A stretch of DNA of 64,000 bases from Paraburkholderia polaris (GCF_012927345.1 NZ_JABBGJ010000013.1:122408-186407); one strand, 5' to 3'. Numbered from the stretch's first letter, positions 44,859 through 54,412 are shown. Notes: a model not told the origin generated them from the letters alone. Program-made: numbers and translations.

Positions 44859-46300
44859 TGAACGCACAACACTGGATCGCCGGCACCTGGACCGGCACGC
44901 CGACGCAGCCCGCGATCGACCCGGCCACCGGCGAGCCGATCGGACTGTATGCCGACGGCGGCGCGGCAGAGGCGGACGCGGCGATTGCCGCCGCGCGCGC
45001 TGTGTTCGATCGCACCACGTGGGCACAGGACGCGCGGCTGCGGCAGAACGTGCTGCTCGACTGGGCCACGGCGCTGGATGCAAAGCGGGAAGAACTGGCG
45101 ACGCTGATGGCGCGCGAGAACGGCAAAGCGATCGCGCAGGCGCGCGGCGAAGTCGCCGCGGCGATCTCGGAGGTCCGCTATTACGCCGGACTTGCGCGCC
45201 ATTTGCCCGGCCACGTACTGGAGCCGGAACCGGGCACGATCTCCACGATGCTGCGCGAAGCTGCCGGCGTCGCCGCGATCATCGTGCCGTGGAATGCGCC
45301 CGCTGTGCTGCTGGTGCGCTCGCTCGCACCGGCCCTGGCGGCCGGCTGCACGAGCGTCGTCAAACCGGCGGCGCAGACCAGCCTGCTGAACGCGGCGATG
45401 ATGCACTGCTTCGACGGCACCGCGCTGCCGAAGGGCGCGGTCAATGTGGTGAACGAGACCGGGCATGCGGCTGGCGAGCGGCTCGTCGAATCGCATGATG
45501 TCGACGTAGTGAGCTTCACGGGGTCGACGGCCACCGGTAAGCGGATCATGGCCGCGGCCGCCGACAGCATGAAAAAGCTTTCGCTCGAACTGGGCGGCAA
45601 ATCATGCTGCGTGGTGTTCAATGATGCCGATGTCGCCGCGATCGCACCGCGTCTCGCGCGCGCCGCCACGATCATCTCCGGCCAGCAATGCACGGCCGCG
45701 CGCCGCGTGCTCGTGCATGCCTCGAAAGCGCAGCAGATGCGCGAGCAACTGACAGCCGCGCTCGCCGCGCTTAAAGTCGGTCCGGGAAGCGACGCGGCGA
45801 CCGATATCGGCGCGCTGATTGACCACCGCACGCGCGATGCGGTCAATGCGACGATCGAGCGGGCGTGTGAAAGCGCGGACCGTGTGCTGCTACGCGGTGC
45901 GAGCCACGGCAACGCGTTCCTGGCGCCAACGCTGGTCGAGCATGGCGATCCGAAAGCGTTTTTCTGTCAGGAGGAGATCTTCGGGCCGTTCGTCACGCTA
46001 GAGACCTTCGAGGACGAGGCCGAGGCGCTCAGCAAGGCCAACGATACGGTGTTCGGTCTCTCCGCGAGCGTGTGGACCCACGACGTCGCGCGCGCCTATC
46101 GGATCGCCCGGGCACTGCGCAACGGGACCGTGTGGATCAACGACCACAACCGGCTATTCGCCGAAGCGGAAACCGGTGGGTATCGGCAGAGTGGTCTCGG
46201 CCGTCTGCACGGGTACGATGCACTGGCGGACTTCACCGAACTGAAACACATCTGCTTGAATGCGGGCGTGCCGGAGCAGATGGAAACGGTGGGACGGTAG
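44858..46300 (+). CDS. NAD(P)-dependent aldehyde dehydrogenase
   Basis: A 480-residue ALDH. The substrate loop VPWNAPAVLL, the general base Glu244 in SLELGGKSC and the catalytic Cys278 in SGQQCTAARR are all present, as is the late EIFGPFVTLE motif. It would oxidise an aldehyde to its acid; in this setting furfural or HMF is the natural guess. The start at 44858 overlaps the LysR stop and has AGGAAA upstream, so the two form a rightward operon. Confidence 0.9.
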   Translation: MNAQHWIAGTWTGTPTQPAIDPATGEPIGLYADGGAAEADAAIAAARAVFDRTTWAQDARLRQNVLLDWATALDAKREELATLMARENGKAIAQARGEVAAAISEVRYYAGLARHLPGHVLEPEPGTISTMLREAAGVAAIIVPWNAPAVLLVRSLAPALAAGCTSVVKPAAQTSLLNAAMMHCFDGTALPKGAVNVVNETGHAAGERLVESHDVDVVSFTGSTATGKRIMAAAADSMKKLSLELGGKSCCVVFNDADVAAIAPRLARAATIISGQQCTAARRVLVHASKAQQMREQLTAALAALKVGPGSDAATDIGALIDHRTRDAVNATIERACESADRVLLRGASHGNAFLAPTLVEHGDPKAFFCQEEIFGPFVTLETFEDEAEALSKANDTVFGLSASVWTHDVARAYRIARALRNGTVWINDHNRLFAEAETGGYRQSGLGRLHGYDALADFTELKHICLNAGVPEQMETVGR

Positions 46301-46378
46301 CCAATGCAGCGCGAGCCGTGCCGCCGGAAACGTGCGTCGGTGCAATTGCGGTGGTTGCTTCTGGCCGCGCATGACCGG

Positions 46379-46649
46379 AGTCCCTTATCTTGTCCGACTG
46401 CCCATCGACACACTGAAGATCAATAAGTCGTTTGTTCGAGAGCTGGTCGATTCAGAGAAGGCGTCGGCGGTCATCCGGGGCATTGTCGGTCTCGCTCGTT
46501 CGCCCGGCATGAAGACTATCGCGGAAAGCGTCGAGTGCCAAAGCCAGGCCGAAGCACTGAACGACGCCGGATGCGATTCCATTCAGGGTTATCTAGTCAG
46601 CCGCCCGCTTGGCTCGGAGGCCTTTGCGGAATTCATGCTGCGCCGGTGA
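46379..46649 (+). pseudogene. C-terminal relic of an EAL-domain gene
   Basis: The frame reads YLVRLPIDTLKINKSFV, then IAESVE and SIQGYLVSRPLG before a stop. This is the last quarter of a canonical EAL domain that normally begins after DDFGTGYSSL. Everything upstream is missing. It lies directly after the aldehyde dehydrogenase gene and is not part of that gene. Confidence 0.75.
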
Positions 46650-46658
46650 GAGCGCCAA

Positions 46659-46775
46659 ACGTGCGGACAGATTCAGGTTGCCTGAGGCGATCTGCTGGGC
46701 CGCCGTAGCGATGGTATCGCTTGCGTGACGCACCGTTGTGACGGCGCTTACGAGGCCGTCGCGCATTTGCGAAAG
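46659..46775 (-). pseudogene. relic of a methyl-accepting chemotaxis protein
   Basis: The minus-strand reading contains MRDGLVSAVTTVRHASDTI followed by QQIASGNLNLSAR. This is typical of the segment just after HAMP in Burkholderia chemoreceptors, which normally continues TEQQASSLEETAASME. Only about 39 residues remain. Confidence 0.65.
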
Positions 46776-46812
46776 ACCGCATAGACGGCATAGCAGCCGG
46801 ATCGATTTTCGC

Positions 46813-48198
46813 TCAGCGCGGCAGAGGATGCGGCGAGCGAGCGGACGCACGCGCGCCCTGCGCTGTGGCCGCTTCATCTTCCGGCTCTGCGGACAGATCC
46901 CGCTTGAAAGTCTCAGCGAGGAAAAACGCGCACACCAGGCTCAGCAACCCTGTCGCCGCGATATAGATCGAAATGGGCAGCGTCTGGCCATACGTCGCGA
47001 ACAGATAGGTGGCGATCAATGGCGTCGGTCCTGACGTGATGATGCCGGCGATCTGATACGGCAGCGAAGCACCCGTATAGCGCACCCGCGTACCGAACAG
47101 TTCCGCAAACCACGTCGATTGCACGCCGTACACCGACGCCTGGCTCAACGCGATACCGCAGACGTACGCCACGAAAATCAAGGTCGGATTGCGTGTCTCA
47201 AGCAACGGAAAGAACGCGAATCCATAGATCGCCACGAACACCGCGCCGAGCATGAAGACGGTCCGGCGTCCGATCACGTCCGACAGTTTGCCGAACAGCG
47301 GCAACGTGATCAGCGCAAACGCGCAGCCTACAATGATGGCGTTCAGCAGTAGCCCACGCGACAAGCCGAGCCGCGTCGTTCCGTAAACCAGCACGAACAC
47401 GTTGATCACGTTGAAGGTGATGTCGACCGCGAAGCGCGTGCCGATCGTCAGCACGAGGTCTTTCGGATGCCGGCGCAGCAATTCGATCAGCGGCGCCTTC
47501 ACGACCTGCTTGCTCGCCTTGATCTGTTCGAATACCGGCGACTCCATGACGCGCAGGCGGATGAACAGGCCGATCGCGATCAGCGCGACGCTCAGCAGGA
47601 ACGGCAGGCGCCATCCCCATGAATAGAACGCGTCTGACGGCATACTCGACACGGCTTTGAACACCGCGGTCGAGAGCATCAGTCCGAGCGGCACGCCCAA
47701 TTGCGGGAACGCGCCGAAGAAGCCACGCTTCCTGGCCGGCGCCGTTTCGACCACCATCAGCACCGCGCCGCCCCATTCGCCGCCGACGCCGAGCCCTTGC
47801 AGGAAGCGCATCGCGACCAGCAGGATCGGCGCCCAGACGCCGATCGAGGCGTAAGTCGGCAACAGGCCGATCACGAAGGTGCCGACGCCCATGATCGTCA
47901 GCGTCGCGACGAGCGTCGCCTTACGTCCGATGCGATCGCCGAAGTGCCCGAAAAACACGGCGCCGAAAGGCCGTGCGAGATAGCCGACCGCAAAACTGCC
48001 GAACGCCGCAATGGTGCCGACCACCGGATCGAACGAGGGGAAGAACAGCTTGGCGAAGACCAGCGCCGAAGCGGTGGCATAGAGAAAAAAGTCGTACCAC
48101 TCGATGGCGGTCCCGACCACCGAGGCGACCAGCACACGGTTGACGGCCGAACGGCTGATAACCGGCGCGTTGCCGGATGAAACGGGCGATGTATTCAT
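46813..48198 (-). CDS. MFS transporter of the metabolite:H+ symporter (MHS) family
   Basis: A 461-residue protein with 12 helices. MHS signatures are present: VVGTAIEWYDFFLYATAS in helix 1, GHFGDRIGRKATL in loop 2-3 and FLQGLGVGGEWGGAVL in helix 4. MHS members carry shikimate, citrate, proline/betaine or similar metabolites. It follows the M24-fold gene on the same strand with an 89-bp gap, so it probably imports that enzyme's substrate. The C-terminal tail is hydrophilic. Confidence 0.9.
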   Translation of the reverse strand: MNTSPVSSGNAPVISRSAVNRVLVASVVGTAIEWYDFFLYATASALVFAKLFFPSFDPVVGTIAAFGSFAVGYLARPFGAVFFGHFGDRIGRKATLVATLTIMGVGTFVIGLLPTYASIGVWAPILLVAMRFLQGLGVGGEWGGAVLMVVETAPARKRGFFGAFPQLGVPLGLMLSTAVFKAVSSMPSDAFYSWGWRLPFLLSVALIAIGLFIRLRVMESPVFEQIKASKQVVKAPLIELLRRHPKDLVLTIGTRFAVDITFNVINVFVLVYGTTRLGLSRGLLLNAIIVGCAFALITLPLFGKLSDVIGRRTVFMLGAVFVAIYGFAFFPLLETRNPTLIFVAYVCGIALSQASVYGVQSTWFAELFGTRVRYTGASLPYQIAGIITSGPTPLIATYLFATYGQTLPISIYIAATGLLSLVCAFFLAETFKRDLSAEPEDEAATAQGARASARSPHPLPR

Positions 48199-48287
48199 GT
48201 CTCCTCCCTTCTCTGGGAATCTATGTTTTGAACTGCTGCGTGTCGGCGGCGCGGATTCGCCGGCACGTTACGATAAATTCGCTGCAC

Positions 48288-49454
48288 TCACCAGTGCAGT
48301 TCCATCGGGAACTGATCGAGCGTTTCGACGCCGCCCGAGGTCAACCGCACGATACGTTCCGTGCGCAAACCGCCGACGTTCGGCACTGTGATCGTCGCCT
48401 TCAAGGTAAAGACCATGTTTTCCTGCAGCACGGTCTTGTTGCCCGGCCCGATCCACGGCGCTTCTTCTTCCGGGTCCATACCGGTGCCGTGACCGGTGCC
48501 ATGGCCGCGCGCTTCGCTCGAGTATTGCTCGTAGTTCGATTTCACCAGCGCCTGCTGGATCACCGCGTTCAGTTCCAGGGCCGCCATGCCAGGACGCGCG
48601 GCGGCAAGCCCCGCTTCGACCGCGCGCGCCGCTGCCGCGACGATCGCCATCTTCTCGGGATTCGCCGGACCGTAGGTGAAACCGCGTCCGCCATCGGCTA
48701 CGTACCCACGATAACGCGCACCGATGTCGGTCATGATCAGGTCGCCTGGTTGCAGGATGCGGTCGGTGGGGCGCGCCAGGTTATACGCCGAGCGCGGACC
48801 GGATTGCACCATCGAATCGAACGCGGTCCGGTCCGCTCCTCCCGCGAGCATCGCGCGGTCAGCGATTAGAGCGAGTTCACGCTCGGTGTAGGGACGGCGG
48901 TCGGCGAGCGCGTCGCGAATCGCGGCCATCGCCGAATCGGTCAAGGCGGCCGCTTTGCGCATCAGCGCCACTTCGGCGTCGCTCTTGATCGCCTTGATTT
49001 CGGCCAACACCATCGTGGGTTCGAGCTTCAGTTCGCCGAGACCGGCGTTCAGGCGCTGCAACAGGTCCGCGGGGATATAGGCGGCGCCGGCAAGACCGAC
49101 CGTGCCGCTGCGATGCCGCGCCGAAAACGCCTGCACCTGTTGCGTGACTTCTCGCAGGCTGCGCACCTCGAAGGCGGTCACGCTCGTCGCGTAATCGAAG
49201 CATTGATCCGACACGAACAGCACGGGGTCGCCGTCCACGGGCAGCAGCAGGATCGCGTTGGCGATGTCCGATACGCCGTCGAGCGGACGGAAGTCGGTAA
49301 AGTAGCCGATGTTCGCGCCACGCCAGCAATCGCCGAAGGCAAGCAGGCCGACCAGGCCCGCGTTATCGAGTGCGCTGCGGACCTTGGCGACGCGGCCGAG
49401 GAACTCGTCGGTAGTGATGCCTTCCGGCGGGATGTCTGCGGTACGGGTGTTCAT
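48288..49454 (-). CDS. M24-fold (pita-bread) hydrolase, Xaa-Pro peptidase/creatinase-like
   Basis: About 388 residues from the ATG at 49454, with AGGAG upstream. The C-terminal pita-bread domain has D of TDIGARYRGY, D of YVADGGRGF eleven residues later, H of GHGTGHGTG and a final E in GLRTERIV. The fourth usual metal ligand, the Glu in the EPG motif of aminopeptidase P, is replaced: the line reads VFTLKATITVP. The second His of the HGxGLxVHE region is also changed (MDPEEE). Dipeptidase activity is therefore doubtful; creatinase or other amide-cleaving members are alternatives. Confidence 0.8.
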   Translation of the reverse strand: MNTRTADIPPEGITTDEFLGRVAKVRSALDNAGLVGLLAFGDCWRGANIGYFTDFRPLDGVSDIANAILLLPVDGDPVLFVSDQCFDYATSVTAFEVRSLREVTQQVQAFSARHRSGTVGLAGAAYIPADLLQRLNAGLGELKLEPTMVLAEIKAIKSDAEVALMRKAAALTDSAMAAIRDALADRRPYTERELALIADRAMLAGGADRTAFDSMVQSGPRSAYNLARPTDRILQPGDLIMTDIGARYRGYVADGGRGFTYGPANPEKMAIVAAAARAVEAGLAAARPGMAALELNAVIQQALVKSNYEQYSSEARGHGTGHGTGMDPEEEAPWIGPGNKTVLQENMVFTLKATITVPNVGGLRTERIVRLTSGGVETLDQFPMELHW

Positions 49455-49560
49455 TGCTTCTTCGTCTCCTGTGCGGCTGCATGCGCGGATGGCGGATGCA
49501 GCCGGTCTCGATGCCCATGATGAGAATCCGCCCCGCCGTGGAATGCAGGACGTCTTCTGC

Positions 49561-49633
49561 ATAGTAGAATCGATCGATATGCTTTTATAATGAAAAATAA
49601 CTCAAAATCTATATCGATACGGAATACATGGAG
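49561..49633. promoter_or_regulatory. 70-bp element, copy 1 (M24/LysR divergent promoter)
   Basis: Starting at ATAGTAGAAT and containing GCTTTTATAATGAAAAATAA, this stretch aligns without gaps to 54236-54308 upstream of uxuA, with about 51 of the first 70 positions identical by my count. It lies just before the LysR start at 49642. It is probably a LysR-controlled promoter/operator. Confidence 0.55.
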
Positions 49634-49641
49634 ACGACATC

Positions 49642-50637
49642 GTGACCTCGGCCATTCATCCTGACAACAGCGCGGGGGCCATCGCGACGGGCCACTTCGA
49701 CCCCACGCGTCTGAAGACGCGCCAATTGGCCCTGATCGTTCAGCTCGACATCCATCGCTCGGTATTGCGCGCGGCGGACGCCGCGCACATGACGCAGCCC
49801 GGAGCGACCAAGTTGCTGCGGGAACTGGAAGAGACAATGGGTGTGCAATTGTTCGAACGGCATCCGCGCGGTGTCGAGCCCACCTGGTACGGCGAGGTGC
49901 TGATCCGCCATGCACGCAGCGTGCTGGCAGAATTGCGGCATGCGTACGACGAAGTGTCCGCGCTCAAAGCCGGCCTGACCGGGCAGGCGATGATCGGCAC
50001 CGAGGTCACGGCGGCCACCAACCTCGTGCCGCAAGCCGTGGCGCTGCTCAAGAAGCGCTTTCCGCAGATTCGCGTCAACATCGAGATGGAGTTCAGCGAG
50101 GTGCTGGTGCAGCGTCTGCAGGAAGGCAAGCTGGATATGATCGTCGCGCGAATCCGCAATCCGGACGATCTGGCGGAACTGCACTACGCCCCGCTCGCAG
50201 AAGCACAGCACGCGCTGTTCGCACGCGTTGGCCACCCGCTCATCAAGCGCACCACGCTGAGCTGGAACGAACTGGCGCCGCAAACGTGGATCTTGCCGCC
50301 GAAAGGCAACGTGATGCGCAATCAGTTCACACAACTTTTTCTCGAACGGCAGCTCGCGTTGCCGACGGATGTGGTCGAGAGCTCATCGCTGCCTGTCATC
50401 ACGAGTCTGCTGCAGATGAGCGATATGATCGCGCCGCTTGCGCGCGAGCCGGTGCGGCCGTATTGCATTGCCGGCGCGCTCGAACCGCTACCGTTCGAAC
50501 TCGATCTGAAGCTCGGACCGGCAGGCATCGTCACACGGCGCGGCGACAGGCTCTCACCGGGTGCGCGGGCGATGCTGCAAGCGCTGCGCGAGGCCGCCGG
50601 ATTCGACACCCAAGGCCCCGACGCCGACAGCGATTGA
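49642..50637 (+). CDS. LysR-family regulator
   Basis: A 331-residue LysR protein with a GTG start. An N-terminal extension of about 25 residues precedes the HTH (VLRAADAAHMTQPGATKLLRE). The effector domain starts near GQAMIGTEVTAATNLVP, which is close to the GbpR/galactose-binding type of LysR. It is divergent from the M24-fold gene and convergent with iolB. The 70-bp element shared with the uxuA promoter suggests that it regulates both sides. Confidence 0.9.
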   Translation: MTSAIHPDNSAGAIATGHFDPTRLKTRQLALIVQLDIHRSVLRAADAAHMTQPGATKLLRELEETMGVQLFERHPRGVEPTWYGEVLIRHARSVLAELRHAYDEVSALKAGLTGQAMIGTEVTAATNLVPQAVALLKKRFPQIRVNIEMEFSEVLVQRLQEGKLDMIVARIRNPDDLAELHYAPLAEAQHALFARVGHPLIKRTTLSWNELAPQTWILPPKGNVMRNQFTQLFLERQLALPTDVVESSSLPVITSLLQMSDMIAPLAREPVRPYCIAGALEPLPFELDLKLGPAGIVTRRGDRLSPGARAMLQALREAAGFDTQGPDADSD

Positions 50638-50653
50638 CCTGCAGCAACGGGAC

Positions 50654-51484
50654 TCAGCGCGCGCCGTCCGTCGCGACGCTTGCGCCGGGTTGTAGTAGCC
50701 ATTCATGAGCCGGCTCGTTGTGTACGTGCCAGGTGCGGCGCGGACCGGCCATCACATTCAGGTAGTAGAGGTCGTAGCCGTGCGCGGCGGCAACCGGGTG
50801 ATAGCCGCGCGGCACCAGCACGACATGCTTGTCGTACGCCGCGAGCGTTTCGTCGAGACTGCGGTCGTCGGTGTAGACGCGCTGGATCGCGAAGCCCTGC
50901 GGCGGCGAGATGCGGTGGTAATAGGTTTCCTCGAGATAGGTCTGCTGCTCGCCATCGTCGGTATCGTGCCGATGCGGCGGGTAGCTCGACCAGTTGCCCG
51001 CGGGCGTCACCGATTCCACCACCAGCAAGCTCTCCGCCGGCTCGGTTTCCGGCAGGATGTGGCGCACATGACGCAGATTGGCGCCAGCGCCGCGGGTTTC
51101 CTGCTTGACCTCGTCAGGTGCAATGAAGCGCGGCGGCAGACCGCCCTTCGCGGGCGCGGAGCAGATGCCGAGTTCGACGTCGTCCGCGGCCACGATCGTG
51201 TAGCGCGTATGCGGTGGCACGTACATGGACCACGGCGCGCCATCGAACGGCGACATCCGAGCGCCGATCGCGCGGCTCGCGAGCCCTTCGCAACCGACTG
51301 TTGCATGCCCCCTGACGAGCACGACCACGACTTCTCGATCGCCCGTCTCCTGTGTGACCGCAGCGCCAACTTTCAGGTCGAAAACATCGAAGCCGACGTA
51401 TTTCCAGCCGGCGCTCGCCGGCGTGATATGGATGATCTGGCCGTCTTCGGCATGCTTTGACGGTTTGACGAGCAGCTCGCTCAT
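50654..51484 (-). CDS. iolB: IolB-type 5-deoxy-glucuronate isomerase
   Basis: A 276-residue bicupin of the KduI/IolB family. The metal-binding stretch YPPHRHDTDD with a downstream Glu (EETYYHR) is visible, and NVMAGPRRTWH near the end is a hallmark of IolB. IolB isomerises 5-deoxy-D-glucuronate in myo-inositol breakdown. Here no other iol gene is near: it is the third gene after uxuA and uxuB. It may therefore serve as a uronate isomerase in this pathway; this is inference. Confidence 0.88.
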   Translation of the reverse strand: MSELLVKPSKHAEDGQIIHITPASAGWKYVGFDVFDLKVGAAVTQETGDREVVVVLVRGHATVGCEGLASRAIGARMSPFDGAPWSMYVPPHTRYTIVAADDVELGICSAPAKGGLPPRFIAPDEVKQETRGAGANLRHVRHILPETEPAESLLVVESVTPAGNWSSYPPHRHDTDDGEQQTYLEETYYHRISPPQGFAIQRVYTDDRSLDETLAAYDKHVVLVPRGYHPVAAAHGYDLYYLNVMAGPRRTWHVHNEPAHEWLLQPGASVATDGAR

Positions 51485-51496
51485 GTTTTCCTCCGG

Positions 51497-53032
51497 TTAT
51501 TCAGGGCTGCCACTCGCCAGAACGCAGCGGTCGCTGCCGCTACGTGCATGGCCTGCAGCGGTACAAGCGTTGATGGCTTTGACGACACCTTGTGCGCGAA
51601 TCGCCGCCAGATGACCTGCGACTTGCGCGACGAAGCGCGGCTGTGCACGTAGATCGCATCCGAAAATCGACTCGATTTCGAACAGTGTTTCTACCGCGAC
51701 AACGGCATCCGCTTGCAAGGTCGAGCGGACCGCCTCGGTCAGAGTGTCGGCGAGGGGATCCGCGATGGCGTAAGTGCGGCCTGTCTCATCCTGACCGCTC
51801 AGGTACGCCATCCAGCCGGCCAACGCAAAGGCGAGACGTTCGGTCGGCTTGCCACCTGTCAGGTTGACGCGCACGCTTTCCAGCCAGCGCTGCGGCAGTT
51901 TCTGCGAGCCGTCGGTTGCGATCTGTTGCAAGCGGTGATCGAGCGCGGCGTTGCGAAAACGCGCGAACAGTTCAGCGCGATAGGTGGCCAAAGCGGGTCG
52001 CGACAGCGTCGGCTCCACCTCGTCGCGCAACATGCTTTCGACAAAGTTCAGCACCGCCGGCGCGCCGATCGCCTGATCGACGGTGTCATAGCCGATCAGC
52101 GACCCGAGGTACGCAAGCACCGAATGCGCGCCGTTCAACATCCGCAATTTGGCCTGCTCATAGGGACGCGCGTCACCCACGAGCGTCGCGCCTGCACGCT
52201 CCCACGCCGGCCGCGGTCCCGCGAAGCGGTCCTCGATCACCCATTGCGAAAACGGCTCGGTCATCACCGGCCACGCATCGTCGGCACCGAGTTGCCTCGC
52301 TACGCGCATGCGATCGGCGTCGGTGGTCAGCGGCACGATCCGATCCACCATCGTGTTGGGAAATGCGCCCTCTAGCTCGATCCAGTCGGCCAGCAGAGGG
52401 TCCGCTTTGCGCGCGAACGCCAGCGTCAACGCGCGCATCGTGTCGCCGTTGGACGGCAGGTTGTCGCACGACAGCACGGTAAACGGGCCCACCCCGGCCG
52501 CGCGGCGCAGCGCCAGCGCGCGTACGACGAAGCCGATCGCGCTACGCGGCGCGGCGGCCTCGCGCAGATCATGGGCAATGTCGGGATGATCGAACTGCAA
52601 TGCGCCACTGGCCGGATTGCGGCAATAGCCTTTCTCGGTGATCGTCAAGCTGACGATATGGCAGCGCGGATCGGTCATCGCATCGAGCACGGCGGCGGGC
52701 GACTGCGGCGCGACCAGCGAAGTGATCAGCGCACCGACCACCTGGAACGAATCCGCGGTGCCGTCGCGCACATCCACGGCATACAGATGATCCTGCGGAG
52801 CGAGCGCCTCCGACGTGTCCGCACGTCGCAACGACACGCCGACGATGCCCCAGCGGTGATCGCCAGCGCGCAACGTGTGCTCGGTGTACACGGCCTGGTG
52901 CGCGCGATGAAACGCCCCGAGGCCCAGATGGACGATGCCTGGAGCAAGGCTCGCGCGATCGTAGGCGGGAACGACGACTTCGCCAGCAGTGCGCGCTGCG
53001 AGCGAAGCCAGGCAGGCATTACTCAGCCGCAT
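51497..53032 (-). CDS. uxuB: mannitol dehydrogenase family; likely fructuronate reductase
   Basis: A 511-residue polyol dehydrogenase. The N-terminal NAD-binding domain begins [17 protein letters not shown] and the C-terminal domain has the catalytic [16 protein letters not shown] with Lys-Asn-His. UxuB interconverts D-fructuronate and D-mannonate. It overlaps uxuA by 14 bases and is 12 bases ahead of iolB. The adjacent mannonate dehydratase favours UxuB over mannitol dehydrogenase. Confidence 0.9.
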   Translation of the reverse strand: MRLSNACLASLAARTAGEVVVPAYDRASLAPGIVHLGLGAFHRAHQAVYTEHTLRAGDHRWGIVGVSLRRADTSEALAPQDHLYAVDVRDGTADSFQVVGALITSLVAPQSPAAVLDAMTDPRCHIVSLTITEKGYCRNPASGALQFDHPDIAHDLREAAAPRSAIGFVVRALALRRAAGVGPFTVLSCDNLPSNGDTMRALTLAFARKADPLLADWIELEGAFPNTMVDRIVPLTTDADRMRVARQLGADDAWPVMTEPFSQWVIEDRFAGPRPAWERAGATLVGDARPYEQAKLRMLNGAHSVLAYLGSLIGYDTVDQAIGAPAVLNFVESMLRDEVEPTLSRPALATYRAELFARFRNAALDHRLQQIATDGSQKLPQRWLESVRVNLTGGKPTERLAFALAGWMAYLSGQDETGRTYAIADPLADTLTEAVRSTLQADAVVAVETLFEIESIFGCDLRAQPRFVAQVAGHLAAIRAQGVVKAINACTAAGHARSGSDRCVLASGSPE

Positions 53033-54077
53033 GATCGGCCGGATGTTTGGCGAGGCCCTCCCAGATGCCGTTCAGGTAGACCGCACCCAACGCACGGTCG
53101 AACAACCCATAGCCAGCGCGGCCCGTTTCACCCCAGATCATCCGCCCATGGTCGGGCCTGGCATAGCCTTCAAAGCCCGTTTCGAAGTAGGCCTTGACGA
53201 TTTCCGCCATGTCGAGCGAGCCGTCGGCCGAGCGATGCGAGGTTTCATGAAAATCGCCTGCGGCATTGACTTGCACGTTACGCAGGTGTGCAAAATGAAT
53301 CCGGCCACGCGCGCCAAACTCGCGCACCAGTGCCGGAATATCGTTCTCCAGATCCGCGCCCAGCGACCCCGAACACAGCGTCAGGCCGTTAGCGGCATCG
53401 TCGACGATAGCCAGCACGCGCTGCAGGTCGGCACGATTCTTCACGATGCGCGGCAGCCCGAAAATCGGCCGCGGCGGATCGTCGGGGTGGATCGCCATCT
53501 TGATGCCGGCTTCTTTGGCCACCGGAATGATCGCGCGCAGGAAGTAATCGAGATTGGCCCAGAGACCGGCTTCGTCAAGCGCTTCGTAGTCGCGCAACAG
53601 GGCTTTCAATTGCTCGGGCCGATAGCTCGCGTCCCACCCGGGCAGCTGGATACCGTGGCTGACGTCGAGTTCGCGGATCGCTTGCGTGTCGAACGCGAGC
53701 GTCGTCGATCCATCGGGCAGGGGCATTTCCAGCGAGGTGCGGGTCCAGTCGAAAACCGGCATGAAGTTATAGCAGACTACCTTCACACCGCAGGCGCCGA
53801 GGTTACGCAGCGTCTGGCCGTAGTTGGCGATGAGCGTGTCGCGCGTCGGTTTTCCAAGCTTGATGTCCTCGTGTACCGGCACGCTTTCGATCACTTCCAG
53901 CGTCAGGCCGTGAGCCTCTATCTTCTCCTTCAGCGACAGGATCCTGTCGATCGGCCACACCTCGCCCACAGGCACGTCATAGATGGCCGAGACGACCCCG
54001 ACCATGCCGGGAATTTGACGGATGTAAGCGAGCGGCACGGGGTCCGTGTCGCCATACCAGCGAAAGGTCATTTTCAC
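53019..54077 (-). CDS. uxuA: mannonate dehydratase
   Basis: A 352-residue UxuA with a GTG start at 54077 (GAGGAG upstream). The typical N-terminus MTFRWYG, the metal-ligand segments [28 protein letters not shown] and HFAHLRNVQ, and the late DHGRMIWGE are present. It dehydrates D-mannonate to 2-keto-3-deoxy-D-gluconate. It is first in the leftward uxuA-uxuB-iolB operon; the 335 bp upstream hold the second copy of the 70-bp element and a short gene relic. Confidence 0.95.
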   Translation of the reverse strand: MKMTFRWYGDTDPVPLAYIRQIPGMVGVVSAIYDVPVGEVWPIDRILSLKEKIEAHGLTLEVIESVPVHEDIKLGKPTRDTLIANYGQTLRNLGACGVKVVCYNFMPVFDWTRTSLEMPLPDGSTTLAFDTQAIRELDVSHGIQLPGWDASYRPEQLKALLRDYEALDEAGLWANLDYFLRAIIPVAKEAGIKMAIHPDDPPRPIFGLPRIVKNRADLQRVLAIVDDAANGLTLCSGSLGADLENDIPALVREFGARGRIHFAHLRNVQVNAAGDFHETSHRSADGSLDMAEIVKAYFETGFEGYARPDHGRMIWGETGRAGYGLFDRALGAVYLNGIWEGLAKHPADHAAE

Positions 54078-54235
54078 GTTCGAGTCTCCTCCTCACACGC
54101 TCGCTGCGCCTCCGACGACGCTGCGTATCAGGGAATGGTTGGTTCGGCCCTTCCGCGTTGGTCCAGCGCAGCGACGCCGCGCATGGACGCCATACGTCTG
54201 TCGGGTTCACGCGTGAGGGGCAGTCAGGAGTCTCC

Positions 54236-54308
54236 ATCCTAGCGGCGATCGACACGCTTTTACAATGAAGAATAACGCTTCACCTATACGACTACGGAAT
54301 ACGTGAAG
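54236..54308. promoter_or_regulatory. 70-bp element, copy 2 (upstream of uxuA)
   Basis: Aligns without gaps to 49561-49633. The blocks CGATCGA, GCTTTTA-AATGAA-AATAA and TACGGAATAC-TG are the best conserved. Copy 1 is followed by a LysR gene; here no LysR gene follows, only debris. The distance to the leftward gene is similar (about 160 bp against 107 bp). Confidence 0.55.
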
Positions 54309-54325
54309 CTTTCAGGCTGTCGGCA

Positions 54326-54376
54326 CTTACACACGAGGTTCTCGAGGCGGAGTTCACCGCAGCCATCGAGCCGTAC
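54326..54376 (+). pseudogene. relic of a PAS-GGDEF gene
   Basis: Translates as LTHEVLEAEFTAAIEPY, nearly the same as LTHEVLDADYFAAIEPY in the second PAS domain of the GGDEF protein at 23729-25654. Only 17 codons remain, with no start or continuation. Confidence 0.6.
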
Positions 54377-54412
54377 GCTCGTACGAGAGCATGCCCCGTT
54401 CGTATCAACAAT

